From NCBI RefSeq assembly GCF_003347595.2, contig NZ_QCZK02000022.1:1-64000 (forward strand): a stretch of 64,000 bases of DNA. Direction: 5' to 3'. The notes beneath the pieces are model-generated. The model saw nothing but the letters and a program-made list of their open reading frames with translations, was not told where the DNA came from and ran no database searches. Source of the stretch: Botryobacter ruber (GTDB taxonomy: Bacteria; Bacteroidota; Bacteroidia; Cytophagales; Hymenobacteraceae). Positions 25,616 through 34,046 of this stretch are shown here, piece after piece; the stretch's first letter is position 1; every line of letters begins with the position of its first letter. The position numbers and the translations under genes are program-made.

Positions 25616-26692
25616 ATGACGAAAAACGATACTCAAAAGCAGGGCCTGGTCCCGCAGATAAAGAAGGAGAAGGATGCGCTCAGCAAGCTGCAGAAGCAGT
25701 TTAACACTAAAATAAACCGCATCAATAAACTGAAAGCCACTATCGCTGAAAATGAGGCAGTGATAGCTGAACTGCGCAAAAAGGTGCAGGAAGAGCTGGT
25801 GCCGCTGAGTAAGGAGCTGACGGAAGGGCGTATCGCCTTCGTAAATCTGCTGGACAAGGCCTACGAAGGCTCATTTTTCAGGAAAAGGGAGAAGGAGAAG
25901 CTGGCAATGCTGATTGAAGATCTGTCTTTTAGCCTGATCGAAGACGAGGGCCGTGAGGAACTGATCCCGTTGCACGACAAGTACGCTGCCTTCAGCCACG
26001 CCGAGGTAGTGGAGCAGGCAGAGGAGGAGGCCAAAGAGCAGGCGCAGGATTTGTTCCAGGATTTCTTTGGGCTGGACATTGACCTGGATAACTTCGACGA
26101 CCTGGAAGGGCTACAGGAACAACTGCGGCAGCAGATGGAGGCGCAGGAACAGGCCCGGCAGCAGCAGAAGGCCAAACGCAAAAAAACAAAAGCGCAGGAA
26201 GCGAAAGAGGAGGCCCTGAAAACCGAGATGAGCAACATTGCCAAAGCCAGCCGCCGCATCTACACCGACCTGGCCAAAATGCTTCACCCGGACCGGGAAC
26301 AGGACCAGGAGCAGCGGGCCTGGAAAGAGGAGGTGATGAAAAAAGTAACCGCCGCCTATACCCAGAACGATTTCTTTGAATTGCTCCGCCTGCAGATGGA
26401 GTTTATGCAGGAAAAAGGCGATGCCCTGCACGAACTGCCCGAACAGCAGCTGAAGTACTACCTCAAGCTGCTCAACGAGCAACTGAAAGAGCTGGAGTTT
26501 GAGCGGGAGAAACTCAACTTCGGTCCCGACGGCACACTGCTTTTTCAGTTCGGCGGCACGCCAAAGCTACGGGAGCAGCGGTTTAAGGCCGAGAAGACAA
26601 AGCTAAAGCAGCATATCAAACGGATGCGCGACGACCTGAAACATTTTGCCGAGCCTGAAAACCTGCGCTATTTCCTGAAATCTGTGCGGTAG
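25616..26692 (+). CDS. Coiled-coil protein with a J-domain-like segment
   Basis: A 358-residue, highly charged protein. Residues about 10-70 and 125-205 are coiled coil rich in Gln, Lys and Glu. A J-domain-like stretch follows (IYTDLAKMLHPDREQDQ...EEVMKKVTAAYTQNDFFELLRL), with the HPD triad at 224-226 between two helices. An HPD loop is what DnaJ proteins use to stimulate Hsp70. The segment lies in the C-terminal half, not at the N-terminus. No signal peptide. A role as Hsp70 co-chaperone is inferred; I know no name for it. Confidence 0.65.
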   Translation: MTKNDTQKQGLVPQIKKEKDALSKLQKQFNTKINRINKLKATIAENEAVIAELRKKVQEELVPLSKELTEGRIAFVNLLDKAYEGSFFRKREKEKLAMLIEDLSFSLIEDEGREELIPLHDKYAAFSHAEVVEQAEEEAKEQAQDLFQDFFGLDIDLDNFDDLEGLQEQLRQQMEAQEQARQQQKAKRKKTKAQEAKEEALKTEMSNIAKASRRIYTDLAKMLHPDREQDQEQRAWKEEVMKKVTAAYTQNDFFELLRLQMEFMQEKGDALHELPEQQLKYYLKLLNEQLKELEFEREKLNFGPDGTLLFQFGGTPKLREQRFKAEKTKLKQHIKRMRDDLKHFAEPENLRYFLKSVR

Positions 26693-26745
26693 CTGGTTCA
26701 GTAACCGAAAGTAAATCAAAAACATAACAAAAGAGGGAGATATAG

Positions 26746-26753
26746 TACATTTG
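26746..26753 (+). promoter_or_regulatory. -7 box (TAcaTTTG) for the NlpC/P60 gene
   Basis: TACATTTG lies 29 nt before ATG 26783. No -33 match is evident. Confidence 0.45.
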
Positions 26754-26782
26754 TTGAAAAATCTTCCTAAATTGATAGTAAA

Positions 26783-27562
26783 ATGGTGGAGTACGGAATT
26801 TGCATGCTCAGCGTGGTGCCGATGCGCGCCCAAGCCTCTGACCGGGCTGAACAGGTAACGCAATTGCTGTTTGGCGAGTGTTACGAGGTGTTGCAGGCCC
26901 AGGGAAACTGGCTGCAGGTGGAGCTGGCATCGGACCACTACCGGGGCTGGATGGATATAAAGCAGCATACGCCGGTAGCGACGGAATATTACGAGCGCTG
27001 GTGCAACACCCGGCACCCCCGGGCGCTGGACCTGGTGCAGTTTATTGCCACACCCGATTCCCGTTACCCGGTCGGGATAGGCAGTTACCTGCCCTTTTAT
27101 GACGGCACAAACCTGCATATCGATGGCAACCTGTACGGGTATGACGGGCAGGCATCCGGCGTAACAGGCACTGCAGACGGGGCAGCACTGGTGCAAGTGG
27201 CAGGCCTTTTCATAAAGGCGCCGTACCAGTGGGGCGGCAAGTCGGTTTTCGGGATCGACTGTTCCGGATTTGTGCAGCAGGTATTCGGCATGTGTGGCAT
27301 ACAATTGCCGCGCGATGCGTATCAGCAGGCCGAGGTAGGGGAGGAGGTGCATTTTGCTACCCAGACCCAGGCCGGCGACCTGGCTTTCTTCTCGAACGCC
27401 GAGGGGCGCATTGTGCATGTGGGGCTCCTGCTGGGGCAACAGCAGATCATGCATGCTCATGGCGAGGTCCGCATCGATACGTTGGACCACAACGGCATTT
27501 ATAACAGCAGCCGCAAAAAGTACTCGCACCAGCTTCGGATTATAAAGCGTATTGTTTCATAA
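26783..27562 (+). CDS. NlpC/P60 (C40) peptidase with SH3-like N-terminus
   Basis: A 259-residue protein. The first half has SH3b-like strands (RAEQVTQLLFGECYEVLQAQGNWLQVELASDHYRGWM). The second half is an NlpC/P60 domain with catalytic Cys160 in GIDCSGFV, His212 in RIVHVGLLLG and a third His near 224-226 (IMHAHGEV). It should cleave gamma-D-Glu-diamino acid bonds in cell-wall peptides. No signal peptide is visible, so it may act in the cytoplasm on recycled muropeptides. Confidence 0.85.
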   Translation: MVEYGICMLSVVPMRAQASDRAEQVTQLLFGECYEVLQAQGNWLQVELASDHYRGWMDIKQHTPVATEYYERWCNTRHPRALDLVQFIATPDSRYPVGIGSYLPFYDGTNLHIDGNLYGYDGQASGVTGTADGAALVQVAGLFIKAPYQWGGKSVFGIDCSGFVQQVFGMCGIQLPRDAYQQAEVGEEVHFATQTQAGDLAFFSNAEGRIVHVGLLLGQQQIMHAHGEVRIDTLDHNGIYNSSRKKYSHQLRIIKRIVS

Positions 27563-27616
27563 CCAGCTTCGCCATGCCGGTGTGCTGTCGGAGTGGCAAA
27601 AAAAGCAGCTATAGCC

Positions 27617-28111
27617 ATGAGAGAAAAAGTACTTATTCTGAACCAGGATTACAGTGCTATCGCGGTATGCACTGTGCAGAAAGCCTTTGTGCTGGTGTAC
27701 CTGGATAAAGCGGAACTTGTGTCTAAAGCAAATGGCTCCCTGTTGCACACTGTCAGCAAAGCGTATCCTGTTCCTTCGGTTATCAGGCTGCAGCGCTACG
27801 TGCGGGTGCCGTACTACGGCATTTCCATGAGCCGCCACAACGTGCTGCGCCGCGACAACTTCACCTGCCAGTACTGCGGCACCGGCAAAAACCTCACCCT
27901 CGACCACGTGATGCCCCGCTCCCGTGGCGGCGAAACCAGCTGGTACAACCTGGTGGCAGCCTGCATGCGCTGCAACACCCGCAAAGGCGACCGAACCCCC
28001 GAAGAAGCCGGCCTCAAACTCCTCCGGAAACCCCGGCGCCCCTCGCTCCACTCGTTCCTGCAACAGCACCTCAACGCCGATAACGAAGACTGGCAACTGT
28101 ACCTGCATTAG
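27617..28111 (+). CDS. HNH endonuclease family protein
   Basis: A 164-residue protein with a C-terminal HNH fold: CQYCG...LTLDHVMPRSRGGETSWYNLVAACMRCNTRKGDR. Two CxxC pairs bind zinc and the LDHVMPRSRGG His is the catalytic candidate. The N-terminal part (VLILNQDYSAIAVCTVQKAFVLVYLDKAEL) is typical of a widespread chromosomal family, not of homing enzymes. ATG 27617 is preferred to 27593 because the family starts there. The role is unknown. Confidence 0.82.
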   Translation: MREKVLILNQDYSAIAVCTVQKAFVLVYLDKAELVSKANGSLLHTVSKAYPVPSVIRLQRYVRVPYYGISMSRHNVLRRDNFTCQYCGTGKNLTLDHVMPRSRGGETSWYNLVAACMRCNTRKGDRTPEEAGLKLLRKPRRPSLHSFLQQHLNADNEDWQLYLH

Positions 28112-28333
28112 TAGGGGTATCCTTTACGGGTACCCAATCGTTGATGATCACCCGTATTCAAGCATTTCAACAAGATTCATTTTTCGCACCTTCACGGGTA
28201 CCCAATCGTTGATGAACACCCATCATTTAACTAAAATAAATTTCGCCTGCTGCATATAAAAAAAATGCTGCATGTAAGAATGGAACTTTCCACCTCCTCC
28301 ATAACGATTGGGTACCCGTAAAGGGCACCCCTA
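28111..28333. repeat. MITE-like element with 32-bp terminal inverted repeats
   Basis: The left end (GTAGGGGTATCCTTTACGGG then TACCCAATCGTT, 28111-28142) is matched by the inverted right end at 28302-28333 with about two mismatches. An internal direct copy of ACGGGTACCCAATCGTTGAT begins at 28195. About 220 bp long, no coding potential, in the gap between the HNH gene and rpsA. Confidence 0.75.
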
Positions 28334-28404
28334 CAACTTCTAAAATCACGCCCGCCTGATAACAAATACCTTGTAACTAATAATTAAATACCAGGAAAAT
28401 TTCT

Positions 28405-28412
28405 TATCTTTG
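28405..28412 (+). promoter_or_regulatory. -7 box (TAtcTTTG) for rpsA
   Basis: TATCTTTG lies 114 nt before the rpsA ATG. This gives a leader of about 100 nt (28419-28518), in keeping with post-transcriptional control of S1. The leader holds two short complementary segments (GCTGCTGT/AGCAGCAG). Confidence 0.5.
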
Positions 28413-28518
28413 CGCCTTCATTCGGGTGAATGGCGCTGCTGTAAAAAGCAGTGAATGTAAAACTAAACCAAACCGGCCTATTGCTCTACGCCGGTGGCTT
28501 CAACAGAGCAGCAGTACT

Positions 28519-30414
28519 ATGAGTAATTCTCCAGATAATTTTGATTGGGACAAATTTGAATCCCAGGGTTTCGGCGGCGGCTACAGCAAAGCAGAGAAAG
28601 CCGAAATGGAAAAAATGTATGACGACACCCTGACTACCGTACAGGAGCAGGAGGTTGTTACCGGAACTGTTGTAGGTATCACCGACCGTGACGTGATCCT
28701 GAACATCGGTTTCAAATCTGATGGCCTGGTGCCGGTTTCAGAATTCAGGGACCTGCCTGACCTGAAAGTAGGCGACGAGGTTGAAGTATTTATCGAAGAC
28801 CAGGAAGATCCGAACGGTCAGCTTATCTTGTCCCGCAAGAAAGCGAAAATCGTTAGCGCCTGGGCTAAGATCTACGATGCGCTTGAGAACGACAAAGTTC
28901 TGGAGGGTGTTGTTAAGCGTAGAACAAAAGGTGGTCTTATCATCGACATCCACGGTGTAGAAGCCTTCTTGCCAGGTTCACAAATCGACGTGAAGCCAAT
29001 CCGCGACTTCGACGTGTTTGTAGGCAAGAAAATGGAAGTGAAAGTGGTGAAAATCAATGCCGCTTTCGACAACGTGGTTGTATCGCACAAAGTACTTATC
29101 GAGAAAGACCTCGAGCAGCAGCGTGCCGCCATCCTGAACAACCTCGAAAAAGGTCAGGTACTGGAAGGCGTTATCAAGAACATGACAAACTTCGGTGTGT
29201 TCATCGACCTTGGTGGCGTAGACGGCCTGTTGCACATTACAGATATTTCATGGGGACGTATCAACCACCCGGAAGAAGTATTGCAGCTTGACCAGAAAGT
29301 GAACGTGGTAGTGCTTGACTTCGACGACGACAAGAAGCGTATCTCCCTGGGTATGAAGCAGCTTACGCCGCACCCATGGGATGCCCTGCCTGCCGACATC
29401 GAAGTTGGTTCTAAAGTAAAAGGTAAGATTGTAAACGTGGCTGATTACGGTGCATTCCTGGAAATCATGCCTGGCGTTGAAGGTCTGATCCACGTTTCTG
29501 AAATGAGCTGGTCGCAGCACCTGCGCAACCCGCAGGACTTCATCAAGCAAGGCGACGAGGTAGAAGCAGTAGTGCTGACACTGGACCGCGATGAGCGTAA
29601 AATGTCGCTGGGCATTAAGCAGCTGACCGAAGATCCATGGACGAAGCAGGATGTACTGACGAAATACGCTGTAGGCACCAAGCACACAGGTATCGTTCGT
29701 AACCTGACAAACTTCGGCCTGTTCCTGGAACTGGAAGAAGGCGTTGACGGCCTGGTACACGTTTCTGACCTGAGCTGGACCAAAAAAATCAAGCATCCTT
29801 CTGAGTTCGTGAAAGTTGGCGACAACCTGGACGTAGTGGTGCTGGAGCTGGATGTTCCTAACAGAAGATTAGCCCTTGGCCATAAGCAACTGGAAGAAAA
29901 CCCTTGGGATACGTTTGAGTCTGTATTCAACGTAGGTTCTGTACACAAAGCTACTGTACTGGAGAAATCTGACAGAGGCGCTGTACTGGAACTGCCTTAC
30001 GGCATCGAAGGTTTTGCATTCCCGAAAGGACTTGCCAAAGAAGACGGTTCTACGGTAGAAGCCGGCGAAAGCTTAGACTTCAAAGTAGTGGAATTCTCTA
30101 AAGAAGACCGTAAAATCATTCTTTCGCATGCTGCCACTTACGGCGAAGCTGAAAATGCCCGTATAGCGAAAGCTACGAAGAAAGCCCAGCCGGCTGCCCC
30201 TGCTGCACAAAAAGAAGCCAAAGCGCCTAAAGTGCAGAAAGAAGCTGAGAAGTCTACACTGGGTGACCTGGATGCCCTCTCTGCCCTGAAAGAGCAGATG
30301 ATGGAAAACGAGAAAGAAGCCGGTGTGAAGAAACTGGAAGCTGCTGCTGCTAAAAAAGCACAGGAGTCTGAAGGTGCTGAAGGCGAAGCTTCTGAAGAAG
30401 AAGATAAAGCTTAA
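28519..30414 (+). CDS. rpsA: 30S ribosomal protein S1
   Basis: A 631-residue protein made of S1 RNA-binding domains, for example GVIKNMTNFGVFIDLGGVDGLLHITDISW, GKIVNVADYGAFLEIMPGVEGLIHVSEMSW and GIVRNLTNFGLFLELEEGVDGLVHVSDLSW. S1 binds mRNA on the small subunit. The N-terminus is acidic (MSNSPDNFDWDKFESQGFGG) and the C-terminus is a long Ala/Glu/Lys tail. The frame is open to 28426, but ATG 28519 is at the family start. It ends in a strong terminator. Confidence 0.96.
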   Translation: MSNSPDNFDWDKFESQGFGGGYSKAEKAEMEKMYDDTLTTVQEQEVVTGTVVGITDRDVILNIGFKSDGLVPVSEFRDLPDLKVGDEVEVFIEDQEDPNGQLILSRKKAKIVSAWAKIYDALENDKVLEGVVKRRTKGGLIIDIHGVEAFLPGSQIDVKPIRDFDVFVGKKMEVKVVKINAAFDNVVVSHKVLIEKDLEQQRAAILNNLEKGQVLEGVIKNMTNFGVFIDLGGVDGLLHITDISWGRINHPEEVLQLDQKVNVVVLDFDDDKKRISLGMKQLTPHPWDALPADIEVGSKVKGKIVNVADYGAFLEIMPGVEGLIHVSEMSWSQHLRNPQDFIKQGDEVEAVVLTLDRDERKMSLGIKQLTEDPWTKQDVLTKYAVGTKHTGIVRNLTNFGLFLELEEGVDGLVHVSDLSWTKKIKHPSEFVKVGDNLDVVVLELDVPNRRLALGHKQLEENPWDTFESVFNVGSVHKATVLEKSDRGAVLELPYGIEGFAFPKGLAKEDGSTVEAGESLDFKVVEFSKEDRKIILSHAATYGEAENARIAKATKKAQPAAPAAQKEAKAPKVQKEAEKSTLGDLDALSALKEQMMENEKEAGVKKLEAAAAKKAQESEGAEGEASEEEDKA

Positions 30415-30434
30415 GTTAAGCCGATTCTATAAGG

Positions 30435-30466
30435 AAAAGCCCCGGGTAAATCCGGGGCTTTTTTTG
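30435..30466 (+). terminator. Rho-independent terminator of rpsA
   Basis: AAGCCCCGG pairs with CCGGGGCTT around a short loop, followed by seven T. It lies about 20 nt past the rpsA stop. Confidence 0.92.
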
Positions 30467-30529
30467 TGCGGTACCGCTTGCAACTTCATAAGCCGCAGCC
30501 ACCGTAAGCGTTTTTTGTTGCTGTTTTGT

Positions 30530-30564
30530 TCTGCTGCACCTGTCACCAGAGCCACTGCTCCCCG
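30530..30564 (-). repeat. Dispersed REP-like repeat (inverted) in a 450-bp gap
   Basis: CTGCTGCACCTGTCACCAGA then GCCACTGCTCC, inverse orientation. It lies between rpsA and the small membrane protein gene at 30864. The remaining 300 bp of this gap are AT-rich and show no gene or clear promoter. Confidence 0.55.
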
Positions 30565-30863
30565 GAAAAGGGGGGATATTTTCTACTTTGCGACCTCAGC
30601 ACCATCTCCTGCCTTACCCCAGTAACCGGAACAGGAAGCCGTGTTTAGTTTTTCTGATGATGCGATATGAAAATTTTTATAAAATCGAAATTGGGTGAAC
30701 TATTAAGGAGATTAATAAATTAATAAATCAGGCAAAGTCGATAAGCCGATAAAAACGACTGTCCGTACTGGTTTTCGTAATTAATTTTAGTGCAAAATGC
30801 TGTACAATCCTGTTTCTGGTTTGTTGTCCTGTTGCTGCTGCTAGTTAAAACTTAATTGTTCCG

Positions 30864-31109
30864 ATGTTAGAAATATTGAATTTTGTTGCCCTGTCCGGAG
30901 TTTTCAATTTTTTCTTTTTCTGGTATGCTTCTACCAAAAAGAAAACAAAACCCGACCCTGTCAAATCACTGGTGCTTTCGTTCGTGTTTTCTATTCCGCT
31001 TAGTTTCCTGATTATCGGCATTTATACAACCATGCTGATTTATGCTTACCAGATGGGTTACAATGAAGAGGCCATGTGGGAACTGATGGAGCAGGAAGAG
31101 CTGCAGTAG
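30864..31109 (+). CDS. Small membrane protein of unknown function
   Basis: An 81-residue protein with two hydrophobic segments (ILNFVALSGVFNFFFFWYA and LVLSFVFSIPLSFLIIGIYTTMLIYAYQ) around a basic linker (STKKKTKPDPVKS), and an acidic tail (EEAMWELMEQEELQ). The pattern of charges suggests both ends outside and the linker inside. I do not recognise a family. The coding frame is clean and isolated. Confidence 0.5.
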   Translation: MLEILNFVALSGVFNFFFFWYASTKKKTKPDPVKSLVLSFVFSIPLSFLIIGIYTTMLIYAYQMGYNEEAMWELMEQEELQ

Positions 31110-31165
31110 CAGGAACTACTGATAAAGCATCGCCCCGGCATTGGTCAACGGGTCGGGGATAAGCA

Positions 31166-31200
31166 CAAAAAAGCCTGCAGCTTTTCAGGTCTGCAGGCTT
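31166..31200 (-). terminator. Terminator of the EF-hand gene
   Basis: AAGCCTGCAG (31171-31180) pairs perfectly with CTGCAGGCTT (31191-31200). On the minus strand six T follow. It sits between two convergent genes and may also slow plus-strand transcripts (TTTCTGTGTTT). Confidence 0.85.
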
Positions 31201-31220
31201 TCTGTGTTTATGGTAGCGTG

Positions 31221-31346
31221 CTATTTTCCTGTTGTAGTGCCGGTAGTTGTTCCAGTAGTAGTACCCATGGTTGTGCCAGTAGTTGTTCCAGTAGTTGTAC
31301 CCATGGTCGTGCCGGTAGTGGTGCCCGTGGTAGTACCCATTCCGGT
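31221..31346. repeat. Coding minisatellite, period 36 bp
   Basis: About three copies of a 36-bp unit made of 12-bp sub-units encode GTTTGTTTGTTM at the C-terminus of the EF-hand lipoprotein. Copies differ at third positions, so the array is not brand new. Copy number may vary between strains. Confidence 0.7.
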
Positions 31347-31907
31347 GCCATAGTACCTGTTGTACCTGGTGTTGTACTCGTCCGTTGTAATTTTATTGTC
31401 ACGGTCGGTGTCCCAGGTGCTGAATACTCCTTCAGAATATTCCCGCTCATCCAGCTTCTTGTCGCTGTTTTTATCCCAGGTACTGAAGTTGTTATTTTTA
31501 GCTGCCCCGGTGCGGAATTCTTTTTTATCCAGCTTTTTGTCTTTATTCGTATCCCAGTCGGCCCAGTTCTGGTTTGTCATGCCGTAGTCTCTGGTAGCAG
31601 TACTCCATTCTTCTTCCTCCAGTATATCGTCATCATTCACATCCCAGGTACCGTAGTAGCTTTCGTAGTATTCATCTTCGTCAAGGAAGTTATCATCATT
31701 TGCATCCCATCCGCCAAAACGACCGCTTTCCGTAAACGACTGGTTAAAACGCTCGGTGTCCCAGTCAGTTTCCATCTCGGTTTCTTCTTCCATCATGGCT
31801 GTTTCGTCCATTGTGTCGGTTTCTTCAACTCTTTCTGTACCATCGCCACAGGCTACCAGGCCGGTTACCAGGAAAGTGCACAAACCAATGGTCAAATACT
31901 TTCTCAT
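31221..31907 (-). CDS. EF-hand lipoprotein with Gly/Thr repeat tail
   Basis: A 228-residue protein. A lipobox (LVTGLVAC, Cys at residue 20) marks export and lipid anchoring. After an acidic Met/Glu/Thr stretch come five EF-hand loops: DANDDNFLDEDE, DVNDDDILEEEE, DTNKDKKLDKKE, DKNSDKKLDERE and DTDRDNKITTDE. They keep positions 1, 3, 5 and 12 but lack the usual Gly at 6. The C-terminus is a 12-residue repeat (GTTTGTTTGTTM). The frame is open to 31928, but ATG 31907 gives a normal signal peptide. Calcium binding is inferred. Confidence 0.82.
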   Translation of the reverse strand: MRKYLTIGLCTFLVTGLVACGDGTERVEETDTMDETAMMEEETEMETDWDTERFNQSFTESGRFGGWDANDDNFLDEDEYYESYYGTWDVNDDDILEEEEWSTATRDYGMTNQNWADWDTNKDKKLDKKEFRTGAAKNNNFSTWDKNSDKKLDEREYSEGVFSTWDTDRDNKITTDEYNTRYNRYYGTGMGTTTGTTTGTTMGTTTGTTTGTTMGTTTGTTTGTTTGK

Positions 31908-32046
31908 GTTTAATACCTTTTTTTTCATAGTTTTTTAGTTTTTGTTTGACATTGAAAAGTATACGTTTATACTTTTTTAAAGATTTAATGAACATTAAAA
32001 GCCGGGGCTGGTTTGCGCTGCAGCGTATCGGGGGATGTCATTTTTT

Positions 32047-32080
32047 ATTGCTGCTCCTGCCACCACAGTCTCTGCTCCTG
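32047..32080 (-). repeat. Dispersed REP-like repeat, single copy (inverted)
   Basis: ATTGCTGCTCCTGCCACCAC then AGTCTCTGCTCCTG. It lies upstream of the EF-hand gene and just past the terminator of the 80-residue protein gene. Confidence 0.65.
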
Positions 32081-32090
32081 TTAGAATGCA

Positions 32091-32122
32091 AAAGAGAGGA
32101 AAGCCGAAACCTGCCTCTCTTT
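32091..32122 (-). terminator. Terminator of the 80-residue protein gene
   Basis: On the minus strand AAAGAGAGG pairs with CCTCTCTTT around a 14-nt loop, with TTTTGC after it. Confidence 0.75.
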
Positions 32123-32147
32123 CTTATAATTCCAAAAAATATCCGGG

Positions 32148-32390
32148 TTAACGGCTTCCGGCACTGCTGCCCATATCCTGGCCGCCATCTTCCACACTGG
32201 TGCTTCCCTTGCGGCCTCCGGGTGGTGGCGTCGTCTGGGTGGGCTTAATGCCTCCCACTTTACCGGCACGTGCTTTTTCTTCGCTTACGTGCTGGCCTTT
32301 TACGGGGTGAATATTAGGAGCTTTGTTTCCTTCATTCATATTTTTGCCTTTGTTGCCGTTACCTGGCTGATCTTTTTTATCCTTGTTCAT
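32148..32390 (-). CDS. Small hydrophilic protein of unknown function
   Basis: An 80-residue protein without hydrophobic segments, rich in Gly, Lys, Asn and Pro (MNKDKKDQPGNGNKGKNMNE, KARAGKVGGIKPTQTTPPPGG). It looks disordered. The SEEKARAGKVGG segment weakly recalls stress-induced KGG-type proteins, but the match is too short to rely on. It lies 32 bp downstream of the Tyr/Arg-rich gene on the same strand and may be in one transcript with it. Confidence 0.55.
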   Translation of the reverse strand: MNKDKKDQPGNGNKGKNMNEGNKAPNIHPVKGQHVSEEKARAGKVGGIKPTQTTPPPGGRKGSTSVEDGGQDMGSSAGSR

Positions 32391-32422
32391 CGCTTAACTA
32401 TTTTTAGTTTGTAAACTGATTT

Positions 32423-33085
32423 TTAATAACGCCTTCGGTCCTCATTCAGGTCATGCATTCTGTAGTACGAAGGGTTTCTGCCCTGGTGCCGCCTGTGCCT
32501 GATTTCCTGTTCATGGCGAACCTCGCCGGTTAAAGGGTTGTACCTTCTGTCATAATCCGGGTTTGAAACCCAGTCGCCATCATAGCCATAACTTAAGGAG
32601 CCGGCCATGTTGCCTGTGTTTTCACCTTCGATGTGCGGGTAATGGTCCGGACCGTAATCGTTGTAGAAATTGCTGCTGCCCCAGTTATCCCGGTGGTCCA
32701 GGTAATCTCTCCAGCCCGGAGTGTCCGGCTCCTCCCATTCTCCCCGGTATGCATTGCCATAGCGGTCTCCCGGGTATTCATTCCTGTACTGCCGGCCCTG
32801 GCTTGCGGTGTAAGGCCCGCCGGTGTCGCGCCTGTTTCTTTCGGCTGCAGGCGCTTGCCGCCGCTCGTCCGGATGCGATGCTCCCCCAAAACCATAGTAA
32901 GTAGATACGTTGCGGTGATCGCTGCTGATGTCGAAGCGGTAGGCGCCGCGGTAGGTATCCGGATCTTGTGGGGGCATATTTTCGTAACGCTGTTTTTCGT
33001 AGCGCTGACGGTCATAATCCAGGCGCCGTTGGTACCGGTTATCCAAGTCGTCGCGGCGGTTCCTGTTGTCCCAATTGTTTTCCAT
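32423..33085 (-). CDS. Tyr/Arg-rich disordered protein 1
   Basis: A 220-residue protein with no Cys, almost no Lys and no hydrophobic stretch. By my count it has about 34 Arg and 24 Tyr, with much Asp, Asn and Gly. It starts MENNWDNRNRRDDLDNRYQR, has a middle TYYGFGGASHPDERR and ends HDLNEDRRRY. It has no signal peptide. Two similar proteins lie divergently at 33273 and 34047. The composition is that of sticker-and-spacer proteins that condense or bind RNA; this is inference. Family unknown to me. Confidence 0.65.
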   Translation of the reverse strand: MENNWDNRNRRDDLDNRYQRRLDYDRQRYEKQRYENMPPQDPDTYRGAYRFDISSDHRNVSTYYGFGGASHPDERRQAPAAERNRRDTGGPYTASQGRQYRNEYPGDRYGNAYRGEWEEPDTPGWRDYLDHRDNWGSSNFYNDYGPDHYPHIEGENTGNMAGSLSYGYDGDWVSNPDYDRRYNPLTGEVRHEQEIRHRRHQGRNPSYYRMHDLNEDRRRY

Positions 33086-33272
33086 AGTTATATGTCTTTT
33101 AGTTAACTTTCTTGTTCACGAGAAGCTTGTTTATTCTCTTTTTAACGTGCATTCGCTTATGAGGTTTACTTTGCGGCGGTACCGCCCATTTCATCAGCGG
33201 CTATCTTAACACTACTGCTCCTACAACGTAGAAAAGGTATTTGTATAAACTTAATACCTTAATTAATCAGCT

Positions 33273-33968
33273 ATGAGACGTAACAGAGATGATTTCCGAA
33301 ACGAAAACGACCCGTACAGAAACCAGGAGCCGCAGTGGCTGCACGAGCAAAGGCATGGCCATTCTGACCGGGGCCACTATACCCTTGATTCACATTTTAA
33401 CATGGGCTACGGCGAAGGCGCCGACAACAACTACGGCGACCAGCGCTCCTTTAATATGAATGCCGACCAGGGCTATATGTCTCCGCAAGGACGCTTCCAG
33501 CCGGGGGGCGCGCCCTACAGTGGCGAAGATTTTACCCGTAACCGGAACATCAGCCGCGACAATCCCTATGGCATGAGTTATACCCGGCACGACGGCTACA
33601 ACTCCGGACGCCACTACGATGCCAGGGCCGATTACAGCAACCATGATTACGATAACCTGCGCCACAACAGGAGCCATGCTCCTTACAGCGGCATGGCCGA
33701 CGAACGCTTCGGGCATGAAATTCACCGCGGCGACAGGAATGAGCCCTACATGGGCCATTCTTCCATTGGCGATTACGAATCGTACCGCCGTTATGAGATG
33801 GGCAACCGGGCTTATGACAACGACTATAGCGGTGGCTTTGCCGGCCGGAACCATACCGAAGGCAGAAGCCATTTTGGCGAAGACAGCTATTACAGCAACC
33901 TGGATATGTGGAACGACCAGAACAGAAGCCGCTTCGGCAGAAACACGAATAAACGAAAAACACGTTAA
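33273..33968 (+). CDS. Tyr/Arg-rich disordered protein 2
   Basis: A 231-residue hydrophilic protein, again without Cys or membrane segments. It starts MRRNRDDFRNENDPYRNQEP and contains HFNMGYGEGADNNYGDQRSF, DNPYGMSYTRHDGYNSGRHY and many single Tyr flanked by Arg, Asp, Asn or Gly. The RNRDDF and MGY-N-N-Y pieces recur in the protein at 34047. It is divergent from protein 1 across a 187-bp gap and ends in a strong terminator. Function unknown. Confidence 0.65.
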   Translation: MRRNRDDFRNENDPYRNQEPQWLHEQRHGHSDRGHYTLDSHFNMGYGEGADNNYGDQRSFNMNADQGYMSPQGRFQPGGAPYSGEDFTRNRNISRDNPYGMSYTRHDGYNSGRHYDARADYSNHDYDNLRHNRSHAPYSGMADERFGHEIHRGDRNEPYMGHSSIGDYESYRRYEMGNRAYDNDYSGGFAGRNHTEGRSHFGEDSYYSNLDMWNDQNRSRFGRNTNKRKTR

Positions 33969-33984
33969 GCAAAACATTCACCTG

Positions 33985-34023
33985 GGCAGGGGCTGCAGCC
34001 TGGCGCTTGCAGCCCCTGCCTTT
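33985..34023 (+). terminator. Strong terminator after Tyr/Arg-rich protein 2
   Basis: GGCAGGGGCTGCA (33985-33997) pairs perfectly with TGCAGCCCCTGCC (34008-34020), a 13-bp stem, followed by TTTAAATT. It separates the genes at 33273 and 34047, which are only 78 bp apart. Confidence 0.85.
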
Positions 34024-34046
34024 AAATTAACTTAACCGATAAGACT

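Noticed and set aside
26603-27529. Open frame of 308 codons on the minus strand
   Set aside because: Antisense to the NlpC/P60 gene with its intact catalytic residues.
32563-34035. Several long antisense frames opposite the Tyr/Arg-rich genes
   Set aside because: Val/Ala/Ile-rich or His/Arg-rich shadows of tyrosine-, arginine- and glycine-rich coding sequence; no motifs.
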